This document shows, piece after piece, positions 37,290 through 45,964 of a stretch of DNA of 64,000 bases (positions are counted from its first letter, which is position 1; each line of letters opens with the position of its first letter). The stretch lies in NCBI RefSeq assembly GCF_014203715.1, contig NZ_JACHJP010000002.1, positions 1,488,001 through 1,552,000 on the forward strand. The letters are read 5' to 3'. The DNA comes from Streptosporangium saharense (lineage in GTDB: Bacteria; Actinomycetota; Actinomycetes; Streptosporangiales; Streptosporangiaceae). The notes under the pieces were generated by a model. The model searched no databases and was not told the origin of the DNA. It was given only the letters and a program-made list of their open reading frames with translations. Both the position numbers and the translations under genes were made by a program.

Positions 37290-37301
37290 TAAGCTTCTCC
37301 T
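37290..37301 (+). promoter_or_regulatory. -10 element, leaderless GroES-like gene
   Basis: TAAGCT at 37290-37295 ends six bases before the GTG start at 37302; no ribosome binding site. Confidence 0.45.
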
Positions 37302-37622
37302 GTGGGTGACCCGAAGTTCGAGATTCAGATGCTCCACGACCGCGTCATGGTCAGGATCGAACAGGAGTCGGAGGAGCGCCGCAGCACCGCGGGCATCGTC
37401 ATCCCCGCGACGGTGAAGATGGCCAACCGGCTCGTCTGGGGTGAGGTCTGCGGCGCGGGCGCGAACGCCCGTTCCGTCAAGGTCGGCGACAAGGTGCTGT
37501 TCAACCCCGAGGAGCAGTACGAGGTCGAGGTGCACGGGCAGCTCTACCTCGTCATGCGCGAGCGCGACCTGCACGCCATCGCCACGCCGCAGACCGACAA
37601 CGGCACCGGCCTGTACCTCTAG
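37302..37622 (+). CDS. GroES/Cpn10-like protein
   Basis: 106 residues from GTG. The chaperonin-10 fold pattern is clear: LHDRVMVRIEQESEERRSTAG-type start, AGIVIPATVK mobile loop equivalent, VKVGDKVLFNPEEQYEVEVHG, and YLVMRERDLHAI at the end. It lacks an adjacent groEL. Such solitary Cpn10 paralogues are common in actinobacteria and their client is unknown. Confidence 0.88.
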   Translation: MGDPKFEIQMLHDRVMVRIEQESEERRSTAGIVIPATVKMANRLVWGEVCGAGANARSVKVGDKVLFNPEEQYEVEVHGQLYLVMRERDLHAIATPQTDNGTGLYL

Positions 37623-37659
37623 TCGCCGGGCGCCGCGAGGCGGCACCCGGCGGTGACGG

Positions 37660-38610
37660 TCAGCCGCGCGTGTAGCTCAGATAGATCTTCTTGTCCCAGT
37701 CACGCGCCGAGACGTCGGCCAGGACCCGCAGCCCCTTGCCCTTGACGTCGATGACCACGACCTTGTAGACGCCGGAGCCGGGCAGGACGGCCACGAAGCT
37801 GCGCTCGTCCCACCAGCCGAGCAGGGCCTTCGGCTTGACGCCCTTGACCTTGACGGCGAGCTTGCCCGAGCTGCGGTCCCAGACGCAGACGTCCTCGGCG
37901 TAGCTCGCCGGGCACCAGGTCATCAGTCCCTTGCCGGAGGGAGAGAAGACGTCCTCTCCTCCCGCGGGGGCGCCGGTCTTGGCCAGGGTGCGCCTGACCG
38001 TGCCGTCCTGGCCGTAGAAGCGGACCCCGCCCTGGTGGGCGGCGACGAGCTGGGCGTTGTCCGGGGTCCAGCGGAACCTCGCGGTCTTGTCCACCCCGGA
38101 GACGTTCACGGTGCGGGCGGTCTTCGCCGCCACGTCGACGACCACGAAGCCGGTCGTCTCCCAGCCCCCCGCCGCCTTGCGCTGGACGGTCAGGGCCACC
38201 TTGCGGCCGTCGCGGGACCAGTGGGCGAAGTGGGCGACGAACGGCTTCTGCACCGTCTGGATCTTGACGGCCTTCTCCGTGACCAGGTCGGCCAGCAGCA
38301 CCGAGTCGTGTCCCGAGGCGTAGGCGGTGGGAACCGCGAGCGCCTTGGCCCCGCCCGGCGCGACCGTGATCTCCTGGTATCCCTTCTGCTTGGCGAACGC
38401 CTCGCCCCTGCGCAGGTAGGCGAGGTTGCCGAGGGTGTAGGAGGTCACCGTGAGCGGGTCCGCCGGGCTCTCCCTGACGGTCACCCCGGTGTCGGGCAGC
38501 GAGACGTCCGCCGGGAGGGCGGCGTGGGCTGCGGACGGGGCGAGCGCGGTCAGGCAGGTCGCGATGACAGCGCCGCCGAGCATTCTGTTGATTACAGGAG
38601 TCACAGGCAC
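37660..38610 (-). CDS. Secreted beta-propeller-like protein
   Basis: 316 residues with a signal peptide (GGAVIATCLTALAPSAAHA, cleavage near 30). Repeated beta-strand units containing SRDGRKVALTV, TPDNAQLVAAHQGG and SPSGKGLMTW resemble TolB/WD40-like blades. No catalytic motif. A single Cys pair (WCPASYAEDVC) could form a disulfide. The start is uncertain between GTG 38610 and later codons. Confidence 0.75.
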   Translation of the reverse strand: MPVTPVINRMLGGAVIATCLTALAPSAAHAALPADVSLPDTGVTVRESPADPLTVTSYTLGNLAYLRRGEAFAKQKGYQEITVAPGGAKALAVPTAYASGHDSVLLADLVTEKAVKIQTVQKPFVAHFAHWSRDGRKVALTVQRKAAGGWETTGFVVVDVAAKTARTVNVSGVDKTARFRWTPDNAQLVAAHQGGVRFYGQDGTVRRTLAKTGAPAGGEDVFSPSGKGLMTWCPASYAEDVCVWDRSSGKLAVKVKGVKPKALLGWWDERSFVAVLPGSGVYKVVVIDVKGKGLRVLADVSARDWDKKIYLSYTRG

Positions 38611-38646
38611 GGGCGCAGCCTAGGACGGGAGTTACTCATAGTTTGT

Positions 38647-38675
38647 GATCTATACCGAATCGGTTTCCCTGACAA
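38647..38675 (-). promoter_or_regulatory. Candidate promoter of the secreted propeller gene
   Basis: TTGTCA (38675-38670) and TAGATC/TATAGA near 38654-38647 on the minus strand; spacing 17 or 15 bp, in an AT-rich leader. Confidence 0.4.
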
Positions 38676-38829
38676 GGGCGCTTCTTTCGATGAGAACCGC
38701 CGGGATTGGCCAGGAGAGGACCGACGAGGGAGGGGTTGGGGTGGTTTCTGATGGGGAACGGGAGAATTCGGAGACACGCGGGCCGGGTGGGGACGATCGT
38801 CGCCGTTCCCGCCCGGCCGGTCGTGCTCG

Positions 38830-39201
38830 TCAGAAGTAGCTCGCGCCCGTGACGGTGACCGGGGCGTCGCCGACGTTCTTGATCTTGAGGCGGACGCACT
38901 CGGGCACCTGGGACTCGGTGGCGGCGACGTAGGCGGCGTGGTCGCCCGCGGGGATGGCCACCTTGCCCAGGGAGCGGCCGTGGCAGTTGTTGACCTTCAC
39001 CTCGGTGGGCTGGCTGTTGCCCTTCAGCCGGACCAGCACGTTGCCCCGGTAGGCGGCGGTCGGGGTGAGCTGGGGGCTGAGGAACGCCTCGGCGCCGGGC
39101 TCGACCGTCGCGCTCAGGTTCGCGCTGTCGGCGTGAGCCGTACCGGGCAGGACGACCAGCGCCGCGGTGGCCAGGGCGGCCAGGGAGGACAGGGTGCGCA
39201 T
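38830..39201 (-). CDS. Small secreted protein
   Basis: 123 residues with a signal peptide (MRTLSSLAALATAALVVLPG ... AHA). The mature part is a beta-rich domain with two Cys (NNCHGRSLG and PECVRLKI), likely one disulfide. GGAGAG precedes the ATG. No known family; could be a cell-wall or spore-surface protein. Confidence 0.75.
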   Translation of the reverse strand: MRTLSSLAALATAALVVLPGTAHADSANLSATVEPGAEAFLSPQLTPTAAYRGNVLVRLKGNSQPTEVKVNNCHGRSLGKVAIPAGDHAAYVAATESQVPECVRLKIKNVGDAPVTVTGASYF

Positions 39202-39323
39202 CGGGCGTCACTCTCCTTGTGTCCGTGTGGATGAGCGGATGGGACGCAGAGGACACTACGGAGGGCGACGCATGGCCTACGCCATGTGATCCTCGGCGGA
39301 GGGCAAAGGATCACCCGGCCCGG

Positions 39324-39803
39324 TCAGCGGTTCAGGAGGGCGCGCGCCTCGGCGATCAGGTCGATGTGGAGGCTGAGCCTGAGGCCGTAGTAGACGATCA
39401 CCATGGCGGTCAGGGCGGCGGCCAGGATCACCAGGATCTTGACCGGCCAGGCCTGGCGCCCGAGCCAGGCGGTCCAGGCGGCCAGCGTCCGTTTGCCGAA
39501 CTGCAGCAGGCGGTGCGCCCAGTGGAACTCCGTCGCCAGCACGGCCAGACCGGCGAAGACGACCAGCCAGCCGGGGCCGGGGAAGGGGACCATGATGAGC
39601 CCCGCGATGACCAGCACGGAGCCGATGACGCCGATGACGATCTTGAGAGTGAGGCGGCCGGTCCTGGTGGTCCTGATGCCGTCGAGCCATCCGTGGATGC
39701 CCGAGCGCCGGGCCGCCTCGTCCTTCAGGGCGTCGGCGTCGCCGGTCTCCGACGGGCGCCCCGAGGCGTCACGTTCGTCATGCGTCCTGTCGGAAGTGGC
39801 CAC
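39324..39803 (-). CDS. TIGR02611 family transmembrane protein
   Basis: 159 residues. The family hallmark VPFPGPGWLVVFAGLAVLATE (PGPGW) sits between two transmembrane helices (~54-72, ~77-92), and a third lies at ~122-142. The acidic N-terminus is cytoplasmic. Conserved in actinobacteria; function unknown. Confidence 0.9.
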   Translation of the reverse strand: MATSDRTHDERDASGRPSETGDADALKDEAARRSGIHGWLDGIRTTRTGRLTLKIVIGVIGSVLVIAGLIMVPFPGPGWLVVFAGLAVLATEFHWAHRLLQFGKRTLAAWTAWLGRQAWPVKILVILAAALTAMVIVYYGLRLSLHIDLIAEARALLNR

Positions 39804-39864
39804 CTGATCCCCTCGACGTTGGCTTCGTCAAAGGATAGGCGCCTTCGCGTGGATCGCACCCACC

Positions 39865-40263
39865 TCAGCCCCTGAGTTCGACGACGATCAGCGTGTTGCC
39901 GTCGGGGTCGGCCAGGTGCAGCGAACGGCTGTCGGCGTCCTCCCGCTCGTTCCACACGCGCACGCCGTACTCGGCGAGGCGCGGGGCGAGGCGGCCGAGG
40001 TCGGCGGTGTAGAGCACGAGGGAGGGCCTGCCGCCACCCGGGGAGCCGCCCGGGGGGTCGCCCACGGGCATGAGCCACACCCCGACCGGCTCCTGGCCCG
40101 GCAGCCCGACGTGCAGGTAGCGGTAGCCGCCGTCGGTCTGGTCGTGGAGCACGGCGAAGCCGAGGACGTCCCGGTAGAAGGCGAGCGCCACGTCGAGGTC
40201 ACCGACGGGCAGGACCATCCGCCCGACGGCGGAGAGCAAAGTTTTCTGTGAGGTAGCGATCAC
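39865..40263 (-). CDS. VOC-family (glyoxalase-like) protein
   Basis: 132 residues. Single glyoxalase/bleomycin-resistance domain with LPVGDLDVALAFYRDVLGF at the start and LADPDGNTLIVVE at the end. The family binds a metal with His/Glu; possible roles are a small-molecule lyase, dioxygenase or binding protein. Confidence 0.9.
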   Translation of the reverse strand: MIATSQKTLLSAVGRMVLPVGDLDVALAFYRDVLGFAVLHDQTDGGYRYLHVGLPGQEPVGVWLMPVGDPPGGSPGGGRPSLVLYTADLGRLAPRLAEYGVRVWNEREDADSRSLHLADPDGNTLIVVELRG

Positions 40264-40401
40264 GGGAGGGACCCTAACGGCGGCGACCGACGTTTTCCCC
40301 GGCGTTACGCGCTCTTGGTCGTGACGGGTTCTCGAAACTGGTCTTACAGGTCCAAGGTAAAAACCCTGGTCAATTGGGTGATTTTAGCCCCAAAAGTGGG
40401 T

Positions 40402-40413
40402 TAATGTCCGTCC
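40402..40413 (+). promoter_or_regulatory. -10 element, leaderless phosphotriesterase-like gene
   Basis: TAATGT at 40402-40407, six bases before ATG 40414, with no ribosome site. The upstream 40 bp are rich in short TTGGG/CCCAA inverted repeats. Confidence 0.5.
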
Positions 40414-41334
40414 ATGTCTGAGGCTCCCCTTGTCAAGACCGTCAGCGTGAGGACGGTCAGCGGCCCCTGCGCCGTGTCCGCCATCACCGGATCGGTCCTG
40501 CCCCGCGAGCGCCTCCGTACCGACCTGCGCTGGGCGGCGGGCGTTCCGTCCGACCCTCAGCGCTGGCTGGACGAGGAGGACGCGGCCGCCGTAGAGCTGC
40601 GCGAACTGCGCAGGTCCGACGGGCTCGGCCTGGTGGTCGAGCTCAGCTCCATAGGAACCGGTCGCGACGCCGCGACCCTGTCCAGGATCTCGGCGTGCAG
40701 CCGGGTCTCCGTGATCGCCGGAACCGGGTTCTTCTCGGAGCCGTTCAGCCCGTCGTGGGCGCTGACCGCCGACGTGGACGCGCTCACCGCCCACCTGATG
40801 GACGAGATCAACGACGGCCTCGACGGCACCAGCTCCCGTCCCGGCGTGATCGGTGAGATCGGCGCCTGGGGCGAGGAGCCGACCCCCGCCGAGGAGCGGT
40901 ACGCGGTCGCCGCCGCCAGGGCCTCCCTGGCCTCCGGCCTGCCCGTCGCCGTCAGCGAGCGCGGCGGCCTGCCCCTGATGGAGATCCTCCTCTCCGAGGG
41001 GGTCCCCGCCCACCGGATCAGCGTCGCAGACGCGGGCACCGACCCTATGACCGCGCACAAGGTCGTCGAGTCCGGCGGCTACGTCTGCCTCACCTCCATG
41101 GGCGGCGACCGGCTGCGGGACGCCCTCGTCCTCATGGAGGACGGCTACGCCTCCAGGCTGCTGTTCAGCAGCGGTCTGTCCAGGTTCTCCGAGATCGAGC
41201 GGTACGGCGGCGCGGGCTACAGCCACCTGTTCCGCACCCTCCTGCCCAGGCTGCGCGAGTCGGGCGTCGGGGAGGGCGCCATCCGCATGATCACTCATGA
41301 CAACCCCCTCCGCTGGCTGACCTGCGCCCCCTAG
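40414..41334 (+). CDS. Phosphotriesterase-fold protein without metal ligands
   Basis: 306 residues aligning along the whole PTE family: VRTVSGP start, IAGTGFFSEPFSPSW, GVIGEIGAWG, PAEERYAVAAARA and final HDNPLRWLT. The metal-binding residues are replaced: HxH is RER (LPRERLRTD), VSxH is VAVSE, GHxD is VADAG, and the late Asp is absent (LLFSSGLS). It is therefore unlikely to be a hydrolase. Co-transcribed with the isomerase gene 3 bp downstream; perhaps a pseudoenzyme partner or a differently built active site. Confidence 0.8.
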   Translation: MSEAPLVKTVSVRTVSGPCAVSAITGSVLPRERLRTDLRWAAGVPSDPQRWLDEEDAAAVELRELRRSDGLGLVVELSSIGTGRDAATLSRISACSRVSVIAGTGFFSEPFSPSWALTADVDALTAHLMDEINDGLDGTSSRPGVIGEIGAWGEEPTPAEERYAVAAARASLASGLPVAVSERGGLPLMEILLSEGVPAHRISVADAGTDPMTAHKVVESGGYVCLTSMGGDRLRDALVLMEDGYASRLLFSSGLSRFSEIERYGGAGYSHLFRTLLPRLRESGVGEGAIRMITHDNPLRWLTCAP

Positions 41335-41337
41335 GCC

Positions 41338-42216
41338 ATGTCGATCAAGGTCGCGAACGCCCCAGTCAACTTCGGGATCAACCGGGCGGAGGGCGGTGCA
41401 CCGAGCCCCGACCTCCTGCTCGACGGGCTGGCCGAGGCCGGTTACGAGGGAATCGACTCGGGGCCGATCGGCTACCTGGGCACCGGTGGCGGTCTGCTCG
41501 ACCGGCTCGCCAGGACCGGGATGGGCCTGGCTGGTGGCCAGGTGGACCTGCGCTACGACGACGAGGACGCCTTCGCCGCCGGACTGGCCGGGCTGTACAC
41601 GGCGCTGGCGGTCTTCGCGAGCGTGCCGGTCGCCGACTCACGCTTCGCCCCCCGCCTGACCCTGGCCTGCCCGCCCCACCGCAGGCGGTTCACCCAGGGC
41701 GTCGCCCCCGGCCTGCCCGGCGAGGCGTGGGCCGACTTCGCCTCACGAGTGCAGGAGGCCGCCGACCGCTGCCGGGACCGGGGTCTCGAACCCGTCTTCC
41801 ACCACCACCTGGGCACGCTCGTCGAGACCCCCGAGGAGGTCGAGAGGTTGCTCGACCTCACCGACGTCTCGCTCTGCCTCGACACCGGCCACTTCTGGCT
41901 CGCGGGCGGCGACCCGGTCACCGCGCTGCGGCTGTGGGGCGACCGGATCAGGCAGGTTCACCTCAAGGACGCCAGCAGGCGGGCCCGCGACCGGGCACGG
42001 GCCGCGGGCGGTGACCTGGCCGCGGTCATCGCGGGCGACGCCTTCCCCGCGCTCGGGGCGGGCGAGGTCGATCTGGCGGGCGTCCTGCGCGAGCTGCGCG
42101 ACTACGAGGGCTGGCTGGTCGTCGAGCAGGACGCGCCGGGCCCCGGCCAGGACGTCGGGCGCGCCATGGCCGACCAGCGCGCCAACCGGATCTGGCTGAG
42201 CGCGCACGGCCTCTGA
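41338..42216 (+). CDS. Sugar phosphate isomerase/epimerase (IolE-like TIM barrel)
   Basis: 292 residues. Xylose-isomerase-like TIM barrel with FHHHLGTLVETPEEV, CLDTGHFWLAGGDP, VHLKD and a terminal VVEQD, which supply the usual Glu/Asp/His metal site. Closest in style to inosose dehydratase and related epimerases. Only GCC separates it from the stop of the PTE-like gene, so the two are one transcription unit. Confidence 0.88.
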   Translation: MSIKVANAPVNFGINRAEGGAPSPDLLLDGLAEAGYEGIDSGPIGYLGTGGGLLDRLARTGMGLAGGQVDLRYDDEDAFAAGLAGLYTALAVFASVPVADSRFAPRLTLACPPHRRRFTQGVAPGLPGEAWADFASRVQEAADRCRDRGLEPVFHHHLGTLVETPEEVERLLDLTDVSLCLDTGHFWLAGGDPVTALRLWGDRIRQVHLKDASRRARDRARAAGGDLAAVIAGDAFPALGAGEVDLAGVLRELRDYEGWLVVEQDAPGPGQDVGRAMADQRANRIWLSAHGL

Positions 42217-42223
42217 GAACGGC

Positions 42224-42706
42224 TCAGGCGCAGGCGGCCCCGGTCCGCGGCGGATCGCAGTCCACGGAGCACTCCCGTGGCGGCAGCATCAGCCGCGAGC
42301 CGGGACCGCCAGCCGCGGCCTTGTCGTCGGGGTTGATCAGCGCGCAGCGGTCGAGGGACAGGCAGCCGCAGCCGATGCAGTCGCTCAGGCCGTCCCTGAG
42401 TAGCTGTAACTGTTTGATGCGGTCGTCCAGCTCGCTCTGCCAGGCCGCCGAGAGCCTGGCCCAGTCGTCGCGGTTCGGGGTGCGCTCGTCAGGCAGGGCC
42501 GACAACGCGTCCTGGATGGCCCTCAGGGGGATCCCGACCCGTTGCGAGACCCGGATGAAGGCGATCCTGCGCAGCGTGTCACGGCTGAAACGGCGCTGGT
42601 TGCCCGCCGTACGGCGGCTGCTGATCAGGCCCCTGGACTCGTAGAAGTGAAGGGCGGAGACGGCGACCCCGCTGCGCGAGGCGAGTTGGCCGACGGTGAG
42701 CTCCAT
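42224..42706 (-). CDS. soxR: SoxR, redox-sensing MerR-family activator
   Basis: 160 residues from MELTVGQLASRSG at 42706. MerR HTH (VGQLASRSGVAVSALHFYESRGLI). The four-Cys [2Fe-2S] motif CIGCGCLSLDRC is at ~111-122. Senses redox-active compounds and activates genes with SoxR boxes. A partial SoxR-box-like sequence lies between this gene and the divergent PPOX gene. Confidence 0.95.
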   Translation of the reverse strand: MELTVGQLASRSGVAVSALHFYESRGLISSRRTAGNQRRFSRDTLRRIAFIRVSQRVGIPLRAIQDALSALPDERTPNRDDWARLSAAWQSELDDRIKQLQLLRDGLSDCIGCGCLSLDRCALINPDDKAAAGGPGSRLMLPPRECSVDCDPPRTGAACA

Positions 42707-42727
42707 GTTCGCGGACACGTTCCACTC

Positions 42728-42745
42728 TAACTTGACCTTCACCAT
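42728..42745. promoter_or_regulatory. Possible SoxR half-site
   Basis: TCAAGTTA (minus strand, 42735-42728) equals one arm of the dyad consensus CCTCAAGTTAACTTGAGG. The other arm is poorly preserved. It sits between divergent soxR and the PPOX gene. Confidence 0.35.
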
Positions 42746-42768
42746 GATTGAGGTTGCACGCTGGAGGC

Positions 42769-43167
42769 ATGACCTTCACGCGGGCAGAGCTCGACTACCT
42801 CTCCGACCAGTTCCTCGGGCGTCTGGCGACCGTCGGACCGGACGGCGCGCCACAGAACAACCCGACGGCCTTCACCGTCGTCCAGGAGACGGGGACGATC
42901 GACATCCACGGCCTGGCCATGGGCAAGACCAGGAAGTTCCACAACGTCAGGCGGGACGGCAGGGTCTCCTTCGTCGTGGACGACATCGCCTCGCGGACGC
43001 CGTGGAAGGTCAGGGGGCTGGAGATCCGCGGGGTCGCCGAGGCCGTCGAGGGCGTGGAACCGCCCGAGCCCTACCTGAGCCGGGAGGTCATCCGCATCCG
43101 CCCGACGCGGATCATCTCCTGGGGGCTCGAACCCGGCCAGGAGGACATGCGTGGCCGCGACGTCTGA
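42769..43167 (+). CDS. PPOX-class F420-dependent oxidoreductase
   Basis: 132 residues. Split-barrel flavin/F420-binding fold: FLGRLATVGPDGAPQNNPTAF, GKTRKFHNVRRDGRVSFVVDD and a C-terminal RPTRIISWGLE, all standard for this class. Divergent from soxR, which may regulate it. GGAGG is only one base from the ATG, so the transcript may be leaderless. Confidence 0.92.
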   Translation: MTFTRAELDYLSDQFLGRLATVGPDGAPQNNPTAFTVVQETGTIDIHGLAMGKTRKFHNVRRDGRVSFVVDDIASRTPWKVRGLEIRGVAEAVEGVEPPEPYLSREVIRIRPTRIISWGLEPGQEDMRGRDV

Positions 43168-43214
43168 TCCCGTACGGCATGCCGGACATGAGCCGTGACC
43201 GCGACAATGGGGAC

Positions 43215-44036
43215 ATGACGAGAGCACTGGTGCTTGGCGGCGGAGGAATCGCGGGGATCGCGTGGGAGGCGGGCATCGTGACCGGCCTGCGGCGGGCGGG
43301 CCTGGACCTGGGTGAGGCCGACCTGGTGGTCGGCACGTCGGCGGGATCGGTCGTGGGGACCCTCATGACCACCGGCGTCGATCTGGAGGAGGCGGTCGTC
43401 GCGCAGGCGGAGGCCGAGCCCGCCGCCTCCCCCCGGGTCGATCCCGAGGCGGTGATGGCGGTCTTCGGCCTGCTCCACGACTCCTCCCTCGACCCCGAGG
43501 AGGCCAGGCGGCGGGTCGGCGCGCTCGCCCTGGGCACCGAGGACACCGGGGCCAGGACCGAGGAGATCGGCAGGCGGCTGCCCGTGCAGGAGTGGCCGGA
43601 GCGCAGGCTGCTGGTCACCGCGGTCGACACCGTGACCGGCGGGTTCGTGGTCTGGGACCGTCACTCGGGCGTCCCGCTGCCCTCGGCCGTCGCGTCGAGC
43701 TGCGCCGTGCCGTGCGTCTTCCCGCCGGTGGAGATCGGCGGGCGCCACTACATGGACGGCGGGGTCCGTTCGGTGACCAACGCCGACCTGGCCGCGGGCA
43801 GCTCGGCGGTGGTCGTCGTCGAGCCGCTGGCGCACCTGGAGACCAGGGAGCGCTTCGACGCGGAGATCACCACGCTCGGGGACGCGGCGGTCGCCCACGT
43901 GGCGCCCGACCAGGCGGCCGTCGACGTCTTCGGGATCGACATCCTCAACCCGGCCCTGTGGCGGCCCGCCTTCGCGGCGGGCCTGGTCCAGGCCGCCGAC
44001 GTCGCCGAGACCGTGGCCAAGGTCTGGCGGATCTGA
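43215..44036 (+). CDS. Patatin-like phospholipase
   Basis: 273 residues. Oxyanion loop LGGGGIAGIAWEAG, nucleophile elbow GTSAGSVVG (Ser ~44) and catalytic Asp in DGG (YMDGGVRS). Cytoplasmic lipid acyl hydrolase by family; substrate unknown. Start at 43215, with GACAAT six bases upstream as a possible leaderless -10. An in-frame ATG at 43188 is an alternative. Confidence 0.92.
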   Translation: MTRALVLGGGGIAGIAWEAGIVTGLRRAGLDLGEADLVVGTSAGSVVGTLMTTGVDLEEAVVAQAEAEPAASPRVDPEAVMAVFGLLHDSSLDPEEARRRVGALALGTEDTGARTEEIGRRLPVQEWPERRLLVTAVDTVTGGFVVWDRHSGVPLPSAVASSCAVPCVFPPVEIGGRHYMDGGVRSVTNADLAAGSSAVVVVEPLAHLETRERFDAEITTLGDAAVAHVAPDQAAVDVFGIDILNPALWRPAFAAGLVQAADVAETVAKVWRI

Positions 44037-44051
44037 GCCCGTCCCCCGGGG

Positions 44052-44294
44052 TCAGCGTTCGACGCTCCAGTCGTGGCGGCCGACGGCGTAGGCGGCGCCG
44101 TCGGCCCTGAGCCAGCCCGCCTCGGCGAGGGTTCCGAGGCTGTGCCGTACGGCCTCCTCAGGCAGGTCGGTGGCGTGGACGATCTCCTCGACCGTCGCCG
44201 TCCTGTCGTCGACCGCGAGCACGGCCACCGCCTCGTAGACGCGGGTGTCCGTCCCGGACAGCGCCTGGACGTCGGCCTGTCGTTCCTCGCTCAT
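44052..44294 (-). CDS. Small winged-helix-like protein
   Basis: 80 residues. TDTRVYEAVAVLAVDDRTATVEEI and LPEEAVRHSLGTLAEAGWLR form a helix-turn-helix plus wing, ending AYAVGRHDWSVER. Likely a small DNA-binding or protein-interaction module; no target evident. Confidence 0.75.
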   Translation of the reverse strand: MSEERQADVQALSGTDTRVYEAVAVLAVDDRTATVEEIVHATDLPEEAVRHSLGTLAEAGWLRADGAAYAVGRHDWSVER

Positions 44295-44446
44295 GTCGTT
44301 CCGCTTCCCTTCCTCGGTCCGTTCCTTCGAGGCCCCCGATGGCCCCCAGAGGGCCGGTCGACTCCGGCCTCATAGTCACTCCCCGTCACTCCCGTACGCC
44401 CCTCCACGGCCCTTTCACGGGCTTCTGTGGGGCTTCTGGAGGGCCG

Positions 44447-44668
44447 CTACCGGCGGCGTGCGCCCTCGCGCAGCCGTTCCGGATCAACGTCCCGCCCCGG
44501 ATGGCGCCGGAGATATTCGCGTTCGAGCTCCTCGGTGCGCGCGGTGTGGTTGGCCAGCGCTTCGTCTGATGCGTGCAGAAATGTCTCGGTGCGAGTAACG
44601 TGCAGGTGACGCAGCTCTCGGAGCAGGCCTTCCTCGGTGAGACCACGCGGACTGATTCCCATTCCCAT
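44447..44668 (-). CDS. DUF6158 family protein
   Basis: 73 residues. GLTEEGLLRELRHLHVTRTE, HTARTEELEREYLRRHP and a closing DPERLREGARRR match the small conserved actinobacterial DUF6158 family. Highly charged, helical. The long upstream extension of the frame is noncoding. Function unknown. Confidence 0.82.
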   Translation of the reverse strand: MGMGISPRGLTEEGLLRELRHLHVTRTETFLHASDEALANHTARTEELEREYLRRHPGRDVDPERLREGARRR

Positions 44669-44812
44669 AGGGAACCGCCTACCCCGTCCCGCCTCCGCCG
44701 CACCTCTTCGCATTCCTCGCTTCCTTCGCATTGGAGCGCTTTCACGAAATTGAGTCAGATTTCGTGACACGTTTGCATTGCGGCCATAACGTCTTAGCCT
44801 TACCTTCCCGGT

Positions 44813-45772
44813 ATGGATCTCGAGCTCCGACACCTCAGGATCGTGCGCGCGGTCGCAGAGGCCGGGAGCGTCACCAAAGCTGCCAGCCATCTCGGGCTGG
44901 CACAGCCCGCGTTGACCGCGCAGCTCAAGCGGATAGAGCGAGTGCTCGGGGGAGCTCTTTTCGAACGCGACCACAACGGCGCGCGGCCCACACCTCTCGG
45001 GGAACTGGTCTTGTCCAGGGCGATGGTCTTGCTACCGGCCGCCAGGGAACTCCAGGAAGAGGCGGTCCGCTTCGCCAACGCCACCGGCGACATTCCTCGT
45101 TACCGGCTGGGCGCCACCAACGGTCCCATCCTCGGCGGGCTGGTCGACCGGCTCGCCAGGGCGTGGCCGTCGACACCGGTGAGCACGTACACGTCGTGGT
45201 CGGCCAGGGAGCTGACCACGATGGTCATGCTCGGCCGGATCGACTTCGCGCTCATCGGCGCCTGCGGGGAGAGCGCCCCGCCGGTCGAGGGACCGGTGGT
45301 CTGGCTCACCGTGGGAATGGACCCGGTCTTCGTCCTGCTCAACGAGGACCATCCCCTCGTGGACCGGAAGGAGGTGACACTGGCCGAACTGGCAGGAGAG
45401 AGCTGGGCGGTCACCCCCGGTGACAGTTGCTTCGGTGACTGCTTCGCCACGGCGTGCGCCCGCGCGGGCTTCACGCCGCAGACCATCTACGAGACGGACG
45501 TGGCGACATGCATGCACCTGGCCAAGGTGGGCCGGGCGGTCGTACTGTGCCAGGCGACCTTCCAGCCGACGGCCGGGGTGGCGCTGGTACCCCTCGTGGA
45601 CGCGCCACTGCGCTGGCGGCAACTGCTTGGCTGGCATCCGGAAGGCCCGGGTGCGCGAGCCGCCGCCTCGATCGTCGAGCACGCCAAGGCCGCCCACGCG
45701 GACGCGGTACGGCAGAGCACCCGCTACGCCGCGTGGCTCGCGGACAATCCACGTTTCGGCACCTCTCCGTGA
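44813..45772 (+). CDS. LysR-family transcriptional regulator, second copy
   Basis: 319 residues. HTH at 1-60 (MDLELRHLRIVRAVAEAGSV ... LAQPALTAQLKRIE) and a type 2 effector domain. Same length and shared signatures with the regulator at 9616-10575 (ALTAQLxRIE, ARPTxLGE, LLGWxPEGP-like end), so the two are paralogues. No ribosome site; TACCTT seven bases before the ATG may be a leaderless -10. Confidence 0.93.
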   Translation: MDLELRHLRIVRAVAEAGSVTKAASHLGLAQPALTAQLKRIERVLGGALFERDHNGARPTPLGELVLSRAMVLLPAARELQEEAVRFANATGDIPRYRLGATNGPILGGLVDRLARAWPSTPVSTYTSWSARELTTMVMLGRIDFALIGACGESAPPVEGPVVWLTVGMDPVFVLLNEDHPLVDRKEVTLAELAGESWAVTPGDSCFGDCFATACARAGFTPQTIYETDVATCMHLAKVGRAVVLCQATFQPTAGVALVPLVDAPLRWRQLLGWHPEGPGARAAASIVEHAKAAHADAVRQSTRYAAWLADNPRFGTSP

Positions 45773-45835
45773 CACCGCGGTGAGGCACCAGACGCGGAGC
45801 CCACGGAGAACCCGTACCCCCCGCGTTCACCGTCC

Positions 45836-45910
45836 GCCCGGCCTGAACGGCCGGGCCCGAACCCCCCAACCCGTGAACGCCGCCGCCCCTTCCAGAAGGG
45901 ACGGCGGCGT
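45836..45910. terminator. Two consecutive strong hairpins after LysR
   Basis: GCCCGGCC-TGAAC-GGCCGGGC (45836-45856), and then ACGCCGCCG-C-CCCTTC-CA-GAAGGG-A-CGGCGGCGT (45877-45910). They lie between the LysR gene and the next plus-strand gene; no U-tract. Confidence 0.7.
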
Positions 45911-45964
45911 CCTGACGTTCAGGGCCGGGTACGGCGGGGCGGGAACGTCGAGAACAATGGACGG

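Noticed and set aside
34105-37416. Very long plus-strand open frame (over 1100 codons)
   Set aside because: Antisense to the M20 and DUF885 genes; composition dominated by Arg, Gly, Pro and Val as expected for a codon-bias shadow, and no domain is recognisable.
37660-37690. tRNA-like string GTGTAGCTCAGATAG
   Set aside because: Lies within the end of a coding region and cannot be folded into a cloverleaf.
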